Shown here in pieces: positions 17,801 to 25,677 of a stretch of 55,031 bases of DNA. Numbering within the stretch: position 1 is the stretch's first letter; each line of letters starts with the position of its first letter. The DNA lies in NCBI GenBank assembly GCA_902765485.1, contig CACWZZ010000012.1, positions 1 to 55,031 on the forward strand. The letters are read 5' to 3'. The position numbers and the translations under genes are program-made. The notes under the pieces are model-generated. The model had not been told where the DNA came from and did not search any database. It saw only the letters and a program-made list of their open reading frames with translations. Source of the stretch: an uncultured Bacteroidales bacterium. Lineage in GTDB: Bacteria; Bacteroidota; Bacteroidia; Bacteroidales; Paludibacteraceae.

Positions 17801-20800
17801 AATGACTCGACGAGCTATACCGAATGGGAGTATGTACTCAAAGACGGCAACCGCGACACAGAGATCTCTGTGAACATGTACGATGCGGAGTGCGGCAACA
17901 ACAGCAAGATCTTCTCCCTCTTCGGCGGACAGACCTACAACCCCTACGAGCCTGCCGACTCGACCCATTTCTACATGGGCTCAGACGGCAAGCCGCTGCC
18001 ATTAGGCAACGGTTCAGTAAGGATGGAACAGCCGGATATCCGTATCAGCAAGGGCAACGAGGCCCCCGCCAAGTCCGTCACGCTGACGGACATCCCTGCC
18101 GGACAGAGCGCAACCGCCACCCTCTATTGTTCCAACATGTCTGACGTCCATCAGGCTTTCCCGTTCGGGTATGATGTAGCTATCGCAGAGAACACCGACA
18201 CGACGGGATTGCAGATACTGATGGACGGCGTGCCCATCAACGGACGCACGATATGGACCGATCAAGGAACGACGGTCAAGAAGACCATCACCATCAGCCA
18301 GTCCGACCAGTCGATCCTCCACCATGAGGGTATCAAGCTTCGCTTTCAGTCCCAATACCAGTCTGCTACCATCTACGATGAGGTGACACTTAACGCTCAT
18401 TTCGTGCCGTCCTCCTCGCCGGTAGAACTGAGTGTGACCAACCCCGTCATCAACACCGACCCCACGAACGGAAACGGTACGCTGCAACTGAAAGTCTCCG
18501 GGTTCAACCGGCTCTTCAAGAACCTCAGGAACGTGGGAATCCAATACCGCTTCGCCGGAAGCACGCAATGGACGACGCTCCATACATGGGTGACGAACCA
18601 AGCCGACTCGACGGACAAGAGTTTCAACCTTCTTCCGCCGACAGGAGACCTGCACTTTACCTTGGATATGTCCGATAATATCAATTATCGCGAGGGCGAA
18701 TACGAGTTCCGTGCCTTCACCACGACGCCCTATGGGCATGAGCAAGTACAAGTCTATAGTGACCCGACGACGGTCATCAAGGATATGACCAAACCCCGCC
18801 CCTTATATACGCCTGCGCCCGCGAGCGGTATATTAGGAATAGGCGAACAGCTCTCCGTCGAGTTCAACGAGGATATAGTCCCCGGCTATGTAGGCGACAA
18901 GAACATCATGGTCACCGCCAAACTCAACGGACGGCCTATCGACCATGAGGTGTCCTATCAAATCCTGCCTTACGGAACAGAGCCCAAAACAATCAATCCC
19001 GTGTTCCTCAACGGGGATTTTTCCATGGAGTTCTGGCTCAACTGGCACGAAGAAGGAACGGTGCTCCGTCACGGAGCCGGAGGAAGCAGTTTTGCGCTCT
19101 CCGTTGACGGCGAAGGACACGCCATCGTCAAAATAGCAGGTGCTCAGTTCACTAGCAAAAACTCCGTACCGAAGGATAAATGGACCTTCTTCGCCATGAA
19201 CTACAAAGCGAGCACCATGACCTTCAACATGATCGCGCAGTATGACGAAACAACCGTTTACCTCTTCAGCGGCGAACTTGTGCAGGAGGCAGATATACAA
19301 GTGGCGGACTATGCGATGGACAACTACCTCTATTTAGGACCTATTAACGCGAATATACACAACCTTGCGCTCTATAACACCTATCGGGATGTAATGGATG
19401 CCGCCTCTAAGAAGTACGAGTCGAAAGACACCTATACCTATGGTCTGACGAACTACTGGCCTATGAACGAGGGACATGGAACCATTGCAGGCGATGCGCG
19501 GCACACCCATGATTTCAAGGTACAAGCCTCATGGAATATCCTCAACACCAACTACGCCTTGCGTATTGATAGCACCGCGGGTGCGCAATTCGATATCTCG
19601 CGTATCAACACTGGCATGAATGACAGTTATGCGGTTGAGATGTGGTACATGCCGTCCAACGTCAGACGCGACACCGTCTTTGAGACGCAAGGTCTCTGCC
19701 TGCATTTCGACTCGCTGCGTAACCTCGTTCTCCAATACGGAAAGAAATCGCAGACCGTAGCTGCTTATGCCGATTTCCCGCAGATCAATACCGGCTGGCA
19801 TCATCTGGCACTCAATGTAGTCCGGGGGCAGGCGGCATCCTTCTATCTCGACGGCAAACGTACCGCCGTCATTGCCGAAGCGGATGTACCGGTATTCAAG
19901 GGGGCGATGTTTGCTGTTGCCAAAGGGAACGACCTTTCTTCCGTGGACGAAATCAGGGTATGGAATGCGACGCTCTCCGAGGAGCGGCTGCTGAGCAATA
20001 TGTACCACACGCTCGACACCTCGGATGTCTATTCGCGCGGTCTCGCGGCGTACTATCCGTTTGAGAAAGACAGCACCATCAACGGCGTGAAGACCAAGGG
20101 CTTCACCATGCAGAATATGGCACCTCGCTCCGAGGCGGGCGCGATGGCGGCTGCACAGTTCATGGCTGTCAATGGTACGGCAACGCCTCCGCTCAAGAAT
20201 GCGCCATCCGAGGTACGAATCACAGCCCTCCCCGTAGCATCCGAGCGGAAGGTGGTCATCAACCTCTCCGAAGCGGAGGTCTCGCTCAGAGACATAGAGG
20301 GCACGACGCTCAATATCACCATGTCTGAGGTACACGACCTGCACGGCAACATGTCCAACCCCATCAAGTGGACCGCTTACGTACAGCAAAATACGCTCAA
20401 ATGGGGCAAGGACTCCGTCAATATCTTCAAGAAATACGGCGAGGACTATACCTTCGATGTGACTATTGAGAACAAGAGCGGCCAGATAGAATATTACACG
20501 GTGGAGAACATGCCCGCATGGCTGACGCTGGTGGAAAATGACCAGACAGTAAATAGCCAAACGGTAAATGTCTTTGAGGTTTCACCCTTAAAGACCAAGA
20601 CCCTCCGCTTTGCGGTCAATCCCTTCGTGCCGGTAAGCAACTACGATGTGACGATAGGGCTGAAAGGCAACAACGGGATTATAGAACCGCTTCGTATTGT
20701 GATGAAGGTATCAGGCAATACGCCGGAATGGACCGTTGATCCCGCCCTTTATGACCATTCCATGACCATCATCGGGCAGGTCTATCTCGGCGGTATCCTG

Positions 20801-22165
20801 ATGGAGAACCCGGAGAGCATGGTGGCGGCTTTCATCGGCGGTGAGTGCCGGGGTATAGCACACCCCGCGCAGACACGCGGTACGGCTTATATTACTTTGC
20901 TAGTCTATGGAGAAGATACGTCGAAAAAGGATAGTGCAGCTCTTCTCTCCTTCCGTATCTGGGATGCATCCAAAGGCATTGCCTACACGGATGCCAATAT
21001 CCAACTGCCAAATGACCCAATGGTAAATGAGGTGGTCTTCCGTCAGGACGCAATGATTGGTAATTTTGACACGCCGGCTATTTGGACCAAGTCCGACAGG
21101 GTGGAGCAACTCATCCCGGTACACGAGAACTGGAACTGGATTACCTTCGGCGTAGAGCCGCCCTCCGAATACTGCGACCACGTCTTCACGCCGCAATACA
21201 AGGGTTGGAACGTGCTCGTCAAGGATGAGAACACCTTTAGCCAGAGCTCCGGCTCTATCTTCAACGGACCGCTCAAGCTCGCGGTGAACCGGATGTACAA
21301 AGTGCGCATCCAAAGTACTCCCAAAACAACGGACGCAGTGCTTGATCCGCTGCTTTCCGTCTCGGGCCGTCAGCCTGCCGCCAAGGAGATGCCGGTCACC
21401 CTCCAACTCGGCTGGAACTGGATGCCGTACACCCCGCTCACTACCAAACGCGCAAGTGTTGCACTCGCAGGGGCGCAGCCGAAGAAAGGAGACATGATCA
21501 AGTCGCAGACAGCGGTGTCTATCTACGGCGCTTACGGATGGGAAGGCACGCTCCTCTCTCTGGAGCCGGGTCACGGATACCTCTATTTCAGCGCGGACAG
21601 CACGACCAAGTCCTTCCTCTATCCGGAGGACCTCTACCAGCCCCATGCCCTCCTTGCGGCTCCGGCTTGGTCTGAGCTCAGCCAAACACGCAGTGCTCAA
21701 ACCACTTCAAACAAGCGGCTTGCCGCTCAAGCGTACACCGCATATCCCTCCAACATGACCATGACAATCCGTCTCATGGACGGCGAGGCGGTAGTGGATA
21801 CCTGCGAGATAGCGGCGTATGTCGACGGTGAGTGCCGCGGTGCCGTCCGTGCGCATACCGACAGCCTCTATTACCTCGTCATTGCCGGCGACGGTGCAGG
21901 GCAGCCGATGGAGCTCCGTACTGTCATCCACGGTGAAGAGAGAGTCATAGACAAGACCCTTACCTTCGTCTCCGACAACCATATCGGCACGCCGTGGGAA
22001 CCATATGTGATACAACTCAATCCCGCACAAGATATTGAGGAAGTCGAAAGTCAAAACGGGACAGAGCCTGTCGAAAGCGTGCAGAAGCTCCTCATTAACG
22101 AGCACCTGTACATCATCCGTCCCGACGGCAAAATCTACAACGCTACCGGCGCACGAGTAAAATAA
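11801..22165 (+). CDS. giant exported LamG/beta-helix adhesin-like protein (3454 aa)
   Basis: A signal peptide (MRVAAMLLLLVAGTNAVMA) is followed by beta-rich N-terminal domains and fibronectin-III-like repeats (about residues 430-640). A LamG-type domain (about 685-1120) appears split by a right-handed beta-helix module (about 755-996, GIGGG and ITIAGGDIYAEG repeats). A carboxypeptidase-regulatory-like domain lies near 1223-1290, and two more LamG domains near 2397-2560 and 2581-2750 (RVWNATLSEERL). A hydrophobic glycine-rich stretch occurs near 1712-1740. The C-terminal tail LYIIRPDGKIYNATGARVK matches tails of three other exported proteins here. A cell-surface or secreted carbohydrate-binding/adhesion role is likely but inferred. 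It is monocistronic, between its own promoter and a terminator. Confidence 0.85.
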   Translation: MKTKSTVGRLITHTMRVAAMLLLLVAGTNAVMASDWVLNEDKYSATHYTDHLYLEVFLADLDYRNTYCQEGTLIATNGSKSIDLLTLKYINEGDDDKDDAEVKAKLVMPNAKAWFTNEVYGWGELTANEQTFTLRKWGSDKHYMTAKIDLYYSAEMAGGNWKIYFHFKHSNDSWYNMTLASSVGTSTQLGLSDFDWKSYKVERTGIDQMTFTVPQLPNDIDSKLEGVRMRQCTYDVRYTFYKQDGTTAIVSKSYEAGSSEKTENCAIPDSVGNTARIDVRVTATHGVKDPDNWFNVQTRTDTKENAFPVIPAPGAITTDYRQFDHQTAMTWTTPSGSNYLAVTPYIYRMETDSTGNKKSGSSWSQRGSLRSTRGGALGFTDDGADIGTYYKYMVVNVPTDYIGNGVAESSLNSPSDALLAKLGSATSAVVTTAPSVTIHDLQQDTTIKNKVVFTWQYSRVPVTDATVNFKIMRRKNANDAWTEYRSDISADANPAAGYRATFEDSDLPNSSVKYEYKVRLDLAGGYRFESATVRAGLLAGTTLQSFTASKGTHPGTVSLDWTAKQVGTDNSTYIISRRYVNSTEDFKPVESISGTNATYTYQDNTVQPGYYYEYRVEVYQMDTASTLALQSTLYDVGFCQSRGTLSGLVKYGTGTAVPDARMWLRPSDTGDDNTITGSSQYVNGVSEGIAWKADSAELAKVFGSDKDYTVQFFVRPDAGLSADAVLANIPGMEEMITMGSSTTNGYQLELRRYNPTIDLSELTGDYTAQNFYILTGALEENYKISIADGATVVLQNVTIEGTEDEQYNWPGINCLGDATLILEGENTVTCFGKLNPAIHVPEGKTLTIKGMGSLEAKSNGMGSGIGGGAKNGKEALSYGNIVIEGGTIRTIGGFTGIGGGFACNGGDITIAGGDIYAEGNGVFGNAIGPGSSVRGGTVTIENTVSRVEVTHDGGCLFGESHAASCGAITIGGTVYWDGANYQNGGKDILQQESYTYTGNGSWTSTYTPVNHECIITSTGVTIPSGKYSLLTLSKRGNQLSIQVDSSEVKTITVSSQDLSAPFSLGGMQGIAEAQAFKGYFAEVRVWDHVLTDAEKAGYFDRVLNGREKGLALYWPLDEGLERYAFDASYASDQPNGRHATVGNNVTSSTIVPAEAQLSRYAVTNEKGEYLIRGIPFKGSGSGYMIVPEKGIHRFNPNTRSLFISPTSLTANNIDFEDVSSFPMTGHIYYAGTNIPVEGIQLFIDGIVVTANGEVQTTDAEGRYSISVPVGEHYVEARLMGHEFVDGGRFPTEGTYNFVDRVQHDFTDSTLVNFVGRVAGAKYNDSIPVGFAKSKNNIGVAKITLRLNNPSFSFNCLEEDHMTPATTDRYFESDTAAIKSHAWTGSGETEKTKYIYITTDSATGEFSAKLPPLKYVIKSVDICKNNDNIEFTSLPEVDLTNAKQESTDSLLHVTEHGDTLTSSYKYHTKKVFTHYSKPIVDIREKGHPVGAFGLDSLIVPIDEEHTDTLRGVYTTDGSGAVQYMFEYPVYQMLGGVEYELHGYEAYTNYDGEKPVTDTVNLNGQDLTIGNEMSAEQGVIYKVPEDSTRYQPGEIYQLQHDLVTLDKNGRATLRWTVGAPNITSPFTRQFNITLKRDDRTYEPFRMTAIVLGNLTTGNNFVTKGPDHIQFILRDPYGAQSKTTLKKGTVNTVSKYYTYQRSGDHSAISDWFAGTEVATAVGIGVALINSSNIITTLTGGIKANWKYTHKQDSIFQTTTVESISTSDKAPYVGARGDVYVGTSNNILIGKCRKVCVKKDVQTGRYRIVLEDALATGATINTVFAYTQYDLETVMIPKWKDQRRQYLTQVATEQEARNYVNTGQHVKCITWFDPSNEHYGDSGTYVFVRPQDTLLYPEKTEIDSVRWCNNQIKAWENCIRKNEEAKIKVMDGTKSPQNYSIDGGSSRTFTFRHDTTSIDQQLTDYSVLAVIGWKNNWRIKNYIDVGFQTNTQHLVGGGSISGSGNDSTSYTEWEYVLKDGNRDTEISVNMYDAECGNNSKIFSLFGGQTYNPYEPADSTHFYMGSDGKPLPLGNGSVRMEQPDIRISKGNEAPAKSVTLTDIPAGQSATATLYCSNMSDVHQAFPFGYDVAIAENTDTTGLQILMDGVPINGRTIWTDQGTTVKKTITISQSDQSILHHEGIKLRFQSQYQSATIYDEVTLNAHFVPSSSPVELSVTNPVINTDPTNGNGTLQLKVSGFNRLFKNLRNVGIQYRFAGSTQWTTLHTWVTNQADSTDKSFNLLPPTGDLHFTLDMSDNINYREGEYEFRAFTTTPYGHEQVQVYSDPTTVIKDMTKPRPLYTPAPASGILGIGEQLSVEFNEDIVPGYVGDKNIMVTAKLNGRPIDHEVSYQILPYGTEPKTINPVFLNGDFSMEFWLNWHEEGTVLRHGAGGSSFALSVDGEGHAIVKIAGAQFTSKNSVPKDKWTFFAMNYKASTMTFNMIAQYDETTVYLFSGELVQEADIQVADYAMDNYLYLGPINANIHNLALYNTYRDVMDAASKKYESKDTYTYGLTNYWPMNEGHGTIAGDARHTHDFKVQASWNILNTNYALRIDSTAGAQFDISRINTGMNDSYAVEMWYMPSNVRRDTVFETQGLCLHFDSLRNLVLQYGKKSQTVAAYADFPQINTGWHHLALNVVRGQAASFYLDGKRTAVIAEADVPVFKGAMFAVAKGNDLSSVDEIRVWNATLSEERLLSNMYHTLDTSDVYSRGLAAYYPFEKDSTINGVKTKGFTMQNMAPRSEAGAMAAAQFMAVNGTATPPLKNAPSEVRITALPVASERKVVINLSEAEVSLRDIEGTTLNITMSEVHDLHGNMSNPIKWTAYVQQNTLKWGKDSVNIFKKYGEDYTFDVTIENKSGQIEYYTVENMPAWLTLVENDQTVNSQTVNVFEVSPLKTKTLRFAVNPFVPVSNYDVTIGLKGNNGIIEPLRIVMKVSGNTPEWTVDPALYDHSMTIIGQVYLGGILMENPESMVAAFIGGECRGIAHPAQTRGTAYITLLVYGEDTSKKDSAALLSFRIWDASKGIAYTDANIQLPNDPMVNEVVFRQDAMIGNFDTPAIWTKSDRVEQLIPVHENWNWITFGVEPPSEYCDHVFTPQYKGWNVLVKDENTFSQSSGSIFNGPLKLAVNRMYKVRIQSTPKTTDAVLDPLLSVSGRQPAAKEMPVTLQLGWNWMPYTPLTTKRASVALAGAQPKKGDMIKSQTAVSIYGAYGWEGTLLSLEPGHGYLYFSADSTTKSFLYPEDLYQPHALLAAPAWSELSQTRSAQTTSNKRLAAQAYTAYPSNMTMTIRLMDGEAVVDTCEIAAYVDGECRGAVRAHTDSLYYLVIAGDGAGQPMELRTVIHGEERVIDKTLTFVSDNHIGTPWEPYVIQLNPAQDIEEVESQNGTEPVESVQKLLINEHLYIIRPDGKIYNATGARVK

Positions 22166-22229
22166 TTGTGTGATCGCGTTGGTAATCCGATAAAAGGAAT
22201 ACTAATGATAATTGGTTACCGCTAAGAAG

Positions 22230-22260
22230 AAAAATCGCTTTTCGGGCGATTTTTCTTTTT
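22230..22260 (+). terminator. Rho-independent terminator after the giant gene
   Basis: AAAAATCGC, short loop, GGGCGATTTTT followed by CTTTTTTT. The same AAAAATCG/CGATTTTT stem is used at 1595-1622. Confidence 0.85.
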
Positions 22261-22263
22261 TTA

Positions 22264-22295
22264 TTTGCATATATGCAAAAAAAATAGTAATTTTG
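22264..22295 (+). promoter_or_regulatory. promoter of the GH3-HAD-acyltransferase-EamA run
   Basis: TTTG 22264-22267, 20 bp, TAATTTTG 22288-22295. The spacer begins CATATATGCAAAAAAA as in the giant-gene promoter, making the palindrome TTTGCATATATGCAAA. Confidence 0.8.
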
Positions 22296-22365
22296 CAGGC
22301 TCAAATTGTAAAAATTAGTCGAAAGTCGAAAGATACAAGAGAAAATATAAAGGGAAAAATAAGAT

Positions 22366-24201
22366 ATGAAGCCCTATATAGACAATAACGGCAGAGCGTT
22401 GCCTTATCCTTGGATTATCAATACAATGCTGTGTATCGTGGGTGGAATGCAGACCATTCGTTTGCGGTTCTGGAGCCGACGTCCGCGGCATGCGGCGGAG
22501 AAGACGCTGCGCGATATTTTGATGATTTCCAAAGATACGGTTTATGGTCAGGAACACCATTTCGACCGGATTCTGAGTGCGACCAACGCGGACGATTTAT
22601 TCAAACTCTATCGGCTCTATGTGCCGGTGAACGACAGTTTTGAGAGCTTGCGCCCTTACGTGGAGCGGCATAAGAACGGCGAGGAGAATGTGTTATTTCC
22701 CGGTAAACCGGATATGTATGCTACCACTTCGGGTACTACTTCTGCGCCTAAATGGATCCCGATGACCCATAAATACCTGAAGGACGTTTACGGCAGGATG
22801 AGCCATATATGGACATGGAATTTCGTCAAACACCGCAACCGTATTTTCGGCGGACATATTTTTACGACCGTTGGCAAAGAGTGCGAAGGCTACGCGCCGG
22901 ATGGCACTTTGTACGGGGCTGTGAGCGGTGTGTTGGTTCGCGATATACCGCCGATCATCAAGCAACATTACACGGCTCCTGCGTCGGTCATGGCGATCCC
23001 GGATTACGGCACGCGCAACTACGTGCTGATGCGTCTGGCTTTGCAATACCGCGACGTGACGCTGTGGGCAACGGCGAACCCTTCGACGATCCTGGAGCTG
23101 CTGCGTGCACTGAACGAGAACACGGAGCAAATGATCAACGACATTGAGAAAGGCACGATCAGCGAAGATGTGGATATTCCTTACGAGATCCGTTCGGAGC
23201 TGGACGCGTACGTCTCTCCGAAACCCGAACGGGCTGCGGAGTTGCGGCAGATCTTGGCGGAGAAGGGACATCTGTATCCGAAAGATTTCTGGCCGTGGCT
23301 GCAATACCTGAGCACTTGGAAATGCGGCAACACCAAGATTTACATGGACAAATACATGGACCAGTTCGATTGGGACAAGACGTTCTATCAGGAGCTGGGA
23401 TATATCGCCACGGAATGCCGTTTCGGTTTCTCGCTGGACGACACGAACGAGAGTGTGCTGTTCCCGCAGTTCCATTATTATGAGTTTGTGGAGGAGAGCG
23501 AACTGGACAGCCCTCGCAAACATTTCCTGCAGATCGACGAGTTGGAGGTCGGCAAGCGTTACTGCGCGTACGTGACGACCTACGCGGGCTTGTACCGGTA
23601 TAACATGAACGACCTGGTGGAAGTTGGCGGCAAGTATTATAACACGCCGACGGTTCACATGGTGTCCAAAGTGAACGGAATCGTGTCGCTGACGGGCGAG
23701 AAATTGTACGAGCCGCAATTCATGGACGCGGTTCACCAAGCGGAAGACGAGACAAAGATCAAGACCAAGTTCTTTGTCGGATTTGCAGACGTGGAGGAGT
23801 CCAAATACCATTTCTATTACGAGTTTGAGGACGAGAAGATCTCGCAGGAGCAAGCGGAGGAATTTACCAAAGTGGTGGACGAGAAACTGCAGCAGATCAA
23901 TATCGAGTACGAGTCCAAGCGTCAGTCGTTCCGTCTGCATGCCCCGGAGACGCACATACTCCTTTCTAACGCGTACGCGCGATTCAAGGCGGCGTGCCTG
24001 AAAGACGGATTCCGGGACGGACAGTTCAAATTCAACCTGCTGATGCAGGACGAGAAACGCCGTAGCCGATTTAACCTGCTGTTGCGGATAGAAAGCGGTT
24101 TCGAGCGTTTCAGCGAAGGTGTAATCAACAGAGCAGAGAAGATTGATGAAAGAAGAAAACAACGTGCTAAACGGCGTCAAAGCCGTCGTAGTGGATCTTG
24201 A
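22366..24201 (+). CDS. GH3-family acyl-adenylating ligase
   Basis: GH3 proteins belong to the ANL adenylating superfamily; plant members conjugate carboxylic acids to amino acids. The 611-residue protein has the ATP-binding loop TTSGTTSAPKWIPMT near residue 122, family blocks DYGTRNYVLMRLAL and LWATANPSTILELL, and a hinge-region YNMNDLVEVGG followed by TGEKLYE. The C-terminal part is basic. No signal peptide; cytoplasmic. Bacterial GH3 substrates are poorly known. It heads a run with overlapping HAD phosphatase, acyltransferase and EamA genes, suggesting lipid or carboxylic-acid metabolism (inference). ATG 22366 is about 70 bp below the promoter; a later ATG (MLCIVGG) is possible. Confidence 0.85.
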   Translation: MKPYIDNNGRALPYPWIINTMLCIVGGMQTIRLRFWSRRPRHAAEKTLRDILMISKDTVYGQEHHFDRILSATNADDLFKLYRLYVPVNDSFESLRPYVERHKNGEENVLFPGKPDMYATTSGTTSAPKWIPMTHKYLKDVYGRMSHIWTWNFVKHRNRIFGGHIFTTVGKECEGYAPDGTLYGAVSGVLVRDIPPIIKQHYTAPASVMAIPDYGTRNYVLMRLALQYRDVTLWATANPSTILELLRALNENTEQMINDIEKGTISEDVDIPYEIRSELDAYVSPKPERAAELRQILAEKGHLYPKDFWPWLQYLSTWKCGNTKIYMDKYMDQFDWDKTFYQELGYIATECRFGFSLDDTNESVLFPQFHYYEFVEESELDSPRKHFLQIDELEVGKRYCAYVTTYAGLYRYNMNDLVEVGGKYYNTPTVHMVSKVNGIVSLTGEKLYEPQFMDAVHQAEDETKIKTKFFVGFADVEESKYHFYYEFEDEKISQEQAEEFTKVVDEKLQQINIEYESKRQSFRLHAPETHILLSNAYARFKAACLKDGFRDGQFKFNLLMQDEKRRSRFNLLLRIESGFERFSEGVINRAEKIDERRKQRAKRRQSRRSGS

Positions 24202-24757
24202 CGGGACGATTTATGACAAGACCGGTCTGGCGCAGCGTATAGTGGCGCGTCTGTGGTGGTGTCTGCCGCTGCTGGCAGCGGAGCGTTTGGCGCGAAGGAA
24301 TGCGCATTATGTCCAATTCGCTTCAAAGGAGGAGTTTTTCGGCTTTTTCTTTGAGACGATGGCACGCGGTCATTGGTGGGGAGCCGGAATTGCCCGCGCA
24401 TGGTATTTCGAGGTCTATCTGCCGACGATGGTAGGTCTCATCCGGCGCTACCATCATCCGCGCAAGGAAGTGCTTGAACTGATTCGCGAGGCGAAGGCGA
24501 AAGGGCTGAAGGTCGCGATCTACTCCGATTACGGCGCCGTGGTGGAGAAACTGGAGGCATTGGGGATTGATCCCGACCTGTTTGACCTGCTGATCTCTGC
24601 GCCGGAGTTAGGTGCACTCAAACCCTCCGAGCCTTGTGCACGGAGGGTGTTGGAGATGATAGAGGCAACGCCGGAGACCACACTGTTTATCGGCGACCGC
24701 GATGACAAAGACGGCGCAAGCGCACGAGCCGTCGGAGCAAGGTTTTTAAAGATTTAA
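24146..24757 (+). CDS. HAD-superfamily hydrolase
   Basis: Probable phosphatase: VVVDLDGTIYD is HAD motif I, KVAIYSDYG motif II, LKPSEP carries the motif III lysine and FIGDRDDKDG is motif IV. The roughly 100-residue cap between motifs I and II is helical and aromatic-rich (FFGFFFETMARGHWWG). About 203 residues. The ATG lies 56 bp inside the end of the GH3 gene; a GTG at 24164 is an alternative. The stop codon lies in an AGATTTRA repeat (24746-24784). Substrate unknown; the neighbourhood hints at a phosphorylated lipid or small acid. Confidence 0.85.
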   Translation: MKEENNVLNGVKAVVVDLDGTIYDKTGLAQRIVARLWWCLPLLAAERLARRNAHYVQFASKEEFFGFFFETMARGHWWGAGIARAWYFEVYLPTMVGLIRRYHHPRKEVLELIREAKAKGLKVAIYSDYGAVVEKLEALGIDPDLFDLLISAPELGALKPSEPCARRVLEMIEATPETTLFIGDRDDKDGASARAVGARFLKI

Positions 24758-24784
24758 AGATTTAAAGATTTGAAGATTTGAAAA
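24746..24784. repeat. 8-bp simple repeat at the HAD/acyltransferase junction
   Basis: Four AGATTTRA units. The HAD gene's TAA and the region just before the acyltransferase ATG 24784 are made of this repeat. Confidence 0.8.
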
Positions 24785-25677
24785 TGAACAAGCGATATAA
24801 AGATTTGGAAGTGACGGAGGGGACGTATGTGCCGCCGGTGAAGACGGATTTTCCTGAAGACGATCCGTATGTGGGCTTGTATAAGCCGGTCTATGACCGC
24901 GATTTTCCTGCGGTGGACGCGAACTATCCGTATTTCGATGAGTCCCCGGCGAACAAACGTCTGGTTGCATTCGGGTACACCTTTGTGCTTCGTCTGCTGG
25001 GATGGGTTCTGCGCCTCAAATACGGTCTGCGTTGGCAGATAGAGGGGGAGCAGAAATGGCATCGGAGTTCGTGTCCTGTGCGGAAATGGCTGCGGCAGTT
25101 TGACCTCTCGCGTGGCGCGATAACTGTGGCAAACCATTGCTACAGACATGATTGTGCTTCGGTACTGACCACATTCCATGCTTCACCCCACACGCGCATT
25201 CCGATGTTCGCACCTAATTTCCGGACGAAGGACCAGTTCTATCTGCGGATTGTAGGCGGAGTACCTATTCCTGACGCGGAAGCAGGGTTGAGCGCGATGA
25301 AAGCATTCAATGCCGCTTTTGACCAATACAACGAGAAGGGATATTGGTTTCATATCTTCCCCGAAGCCAAACGCTGGGATTGGTACAAGCCGCTGCGTCC
25401 TTTCCAGAAAGGCGCGTTCACCATGGCATACAAATACAACAAACCCATCCTTCCTTTTGCGGTCACGTATCGTCCGCGGACAGGTATTTACCGCCTTTTC
25501 GGACCGAAAGACGAGCCGCTGACCCAAGTCATTATCGGCAAGCCGATTTACCCCGACACGACGAAACCTCGCGCAGCCGAAACAGAACGCTTATTAAACG
25601 AAACACACCAAACAATATGCCGTTTAGCAGGAATAAAACACAATACATGGCCGTCCTCGCCCTTATTGTTGCAATGA
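24784..25677 (+). CDS. PlsC-like lysophospholipid acyltransferase
   Basis: Acyltransferase of the glycerophosphate acyltransferase type. VANHCYRHD is the acceptor/catalytic His-Asp motif, APNFRTKDQFYLRIVGGVPI the second block and YWFHIFPEAKRWD the FPEG-like third block. About 297 residues, with one hydrophobic segment near 60-80 (FGYTFVLRLLGWVLRL) that could anchor it to the inner membrane. ATG 24784 gives MNKRYKDLEV. The 3' 61 bp overlap the EamA gene in another frame. It probably acylates a glycerolipid or related acceptor; the exact substrate is unknown. Confidence 0.8.
   Translation: MNKRYKDLEVTEGTYVPPVKTDFPEDDPYVGLYKPVYDRDFPAVDANYPYFDESPANKRLVAFGYTFVLRLLGWVLRLKYGLRWQIEGEQKWHRSSCPVRKWLRQFDLSRGAITVANHCYRHDCASVLTTFHASPHTRIPMFAPNFRTKDQFYLRIVGGVPIPDAEAGLSAMKAFNAAFDQYNEKGYWFHIFPEAKRWDWYKPLRPFQKGAFTMAYKYNKPILPFAVTYRPRTGIYRLFGPKDEPLTQVIIGKPIYPDTTKPRAAETERLLNETHQTICRLAGIKHNTWPSSPLLLQ

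Noticed and set aside
20540-20575. CAGTAAATAGCCAAACGGTAAAT-type near-repeat in the giant gene
   Set aside because: Only two imperfect units; too weak to assign to the heptamer family.
22693-24180. 495-codon open frame opposite the GH3 gene
   Set aside because: Shadow frame of a recognised protein.
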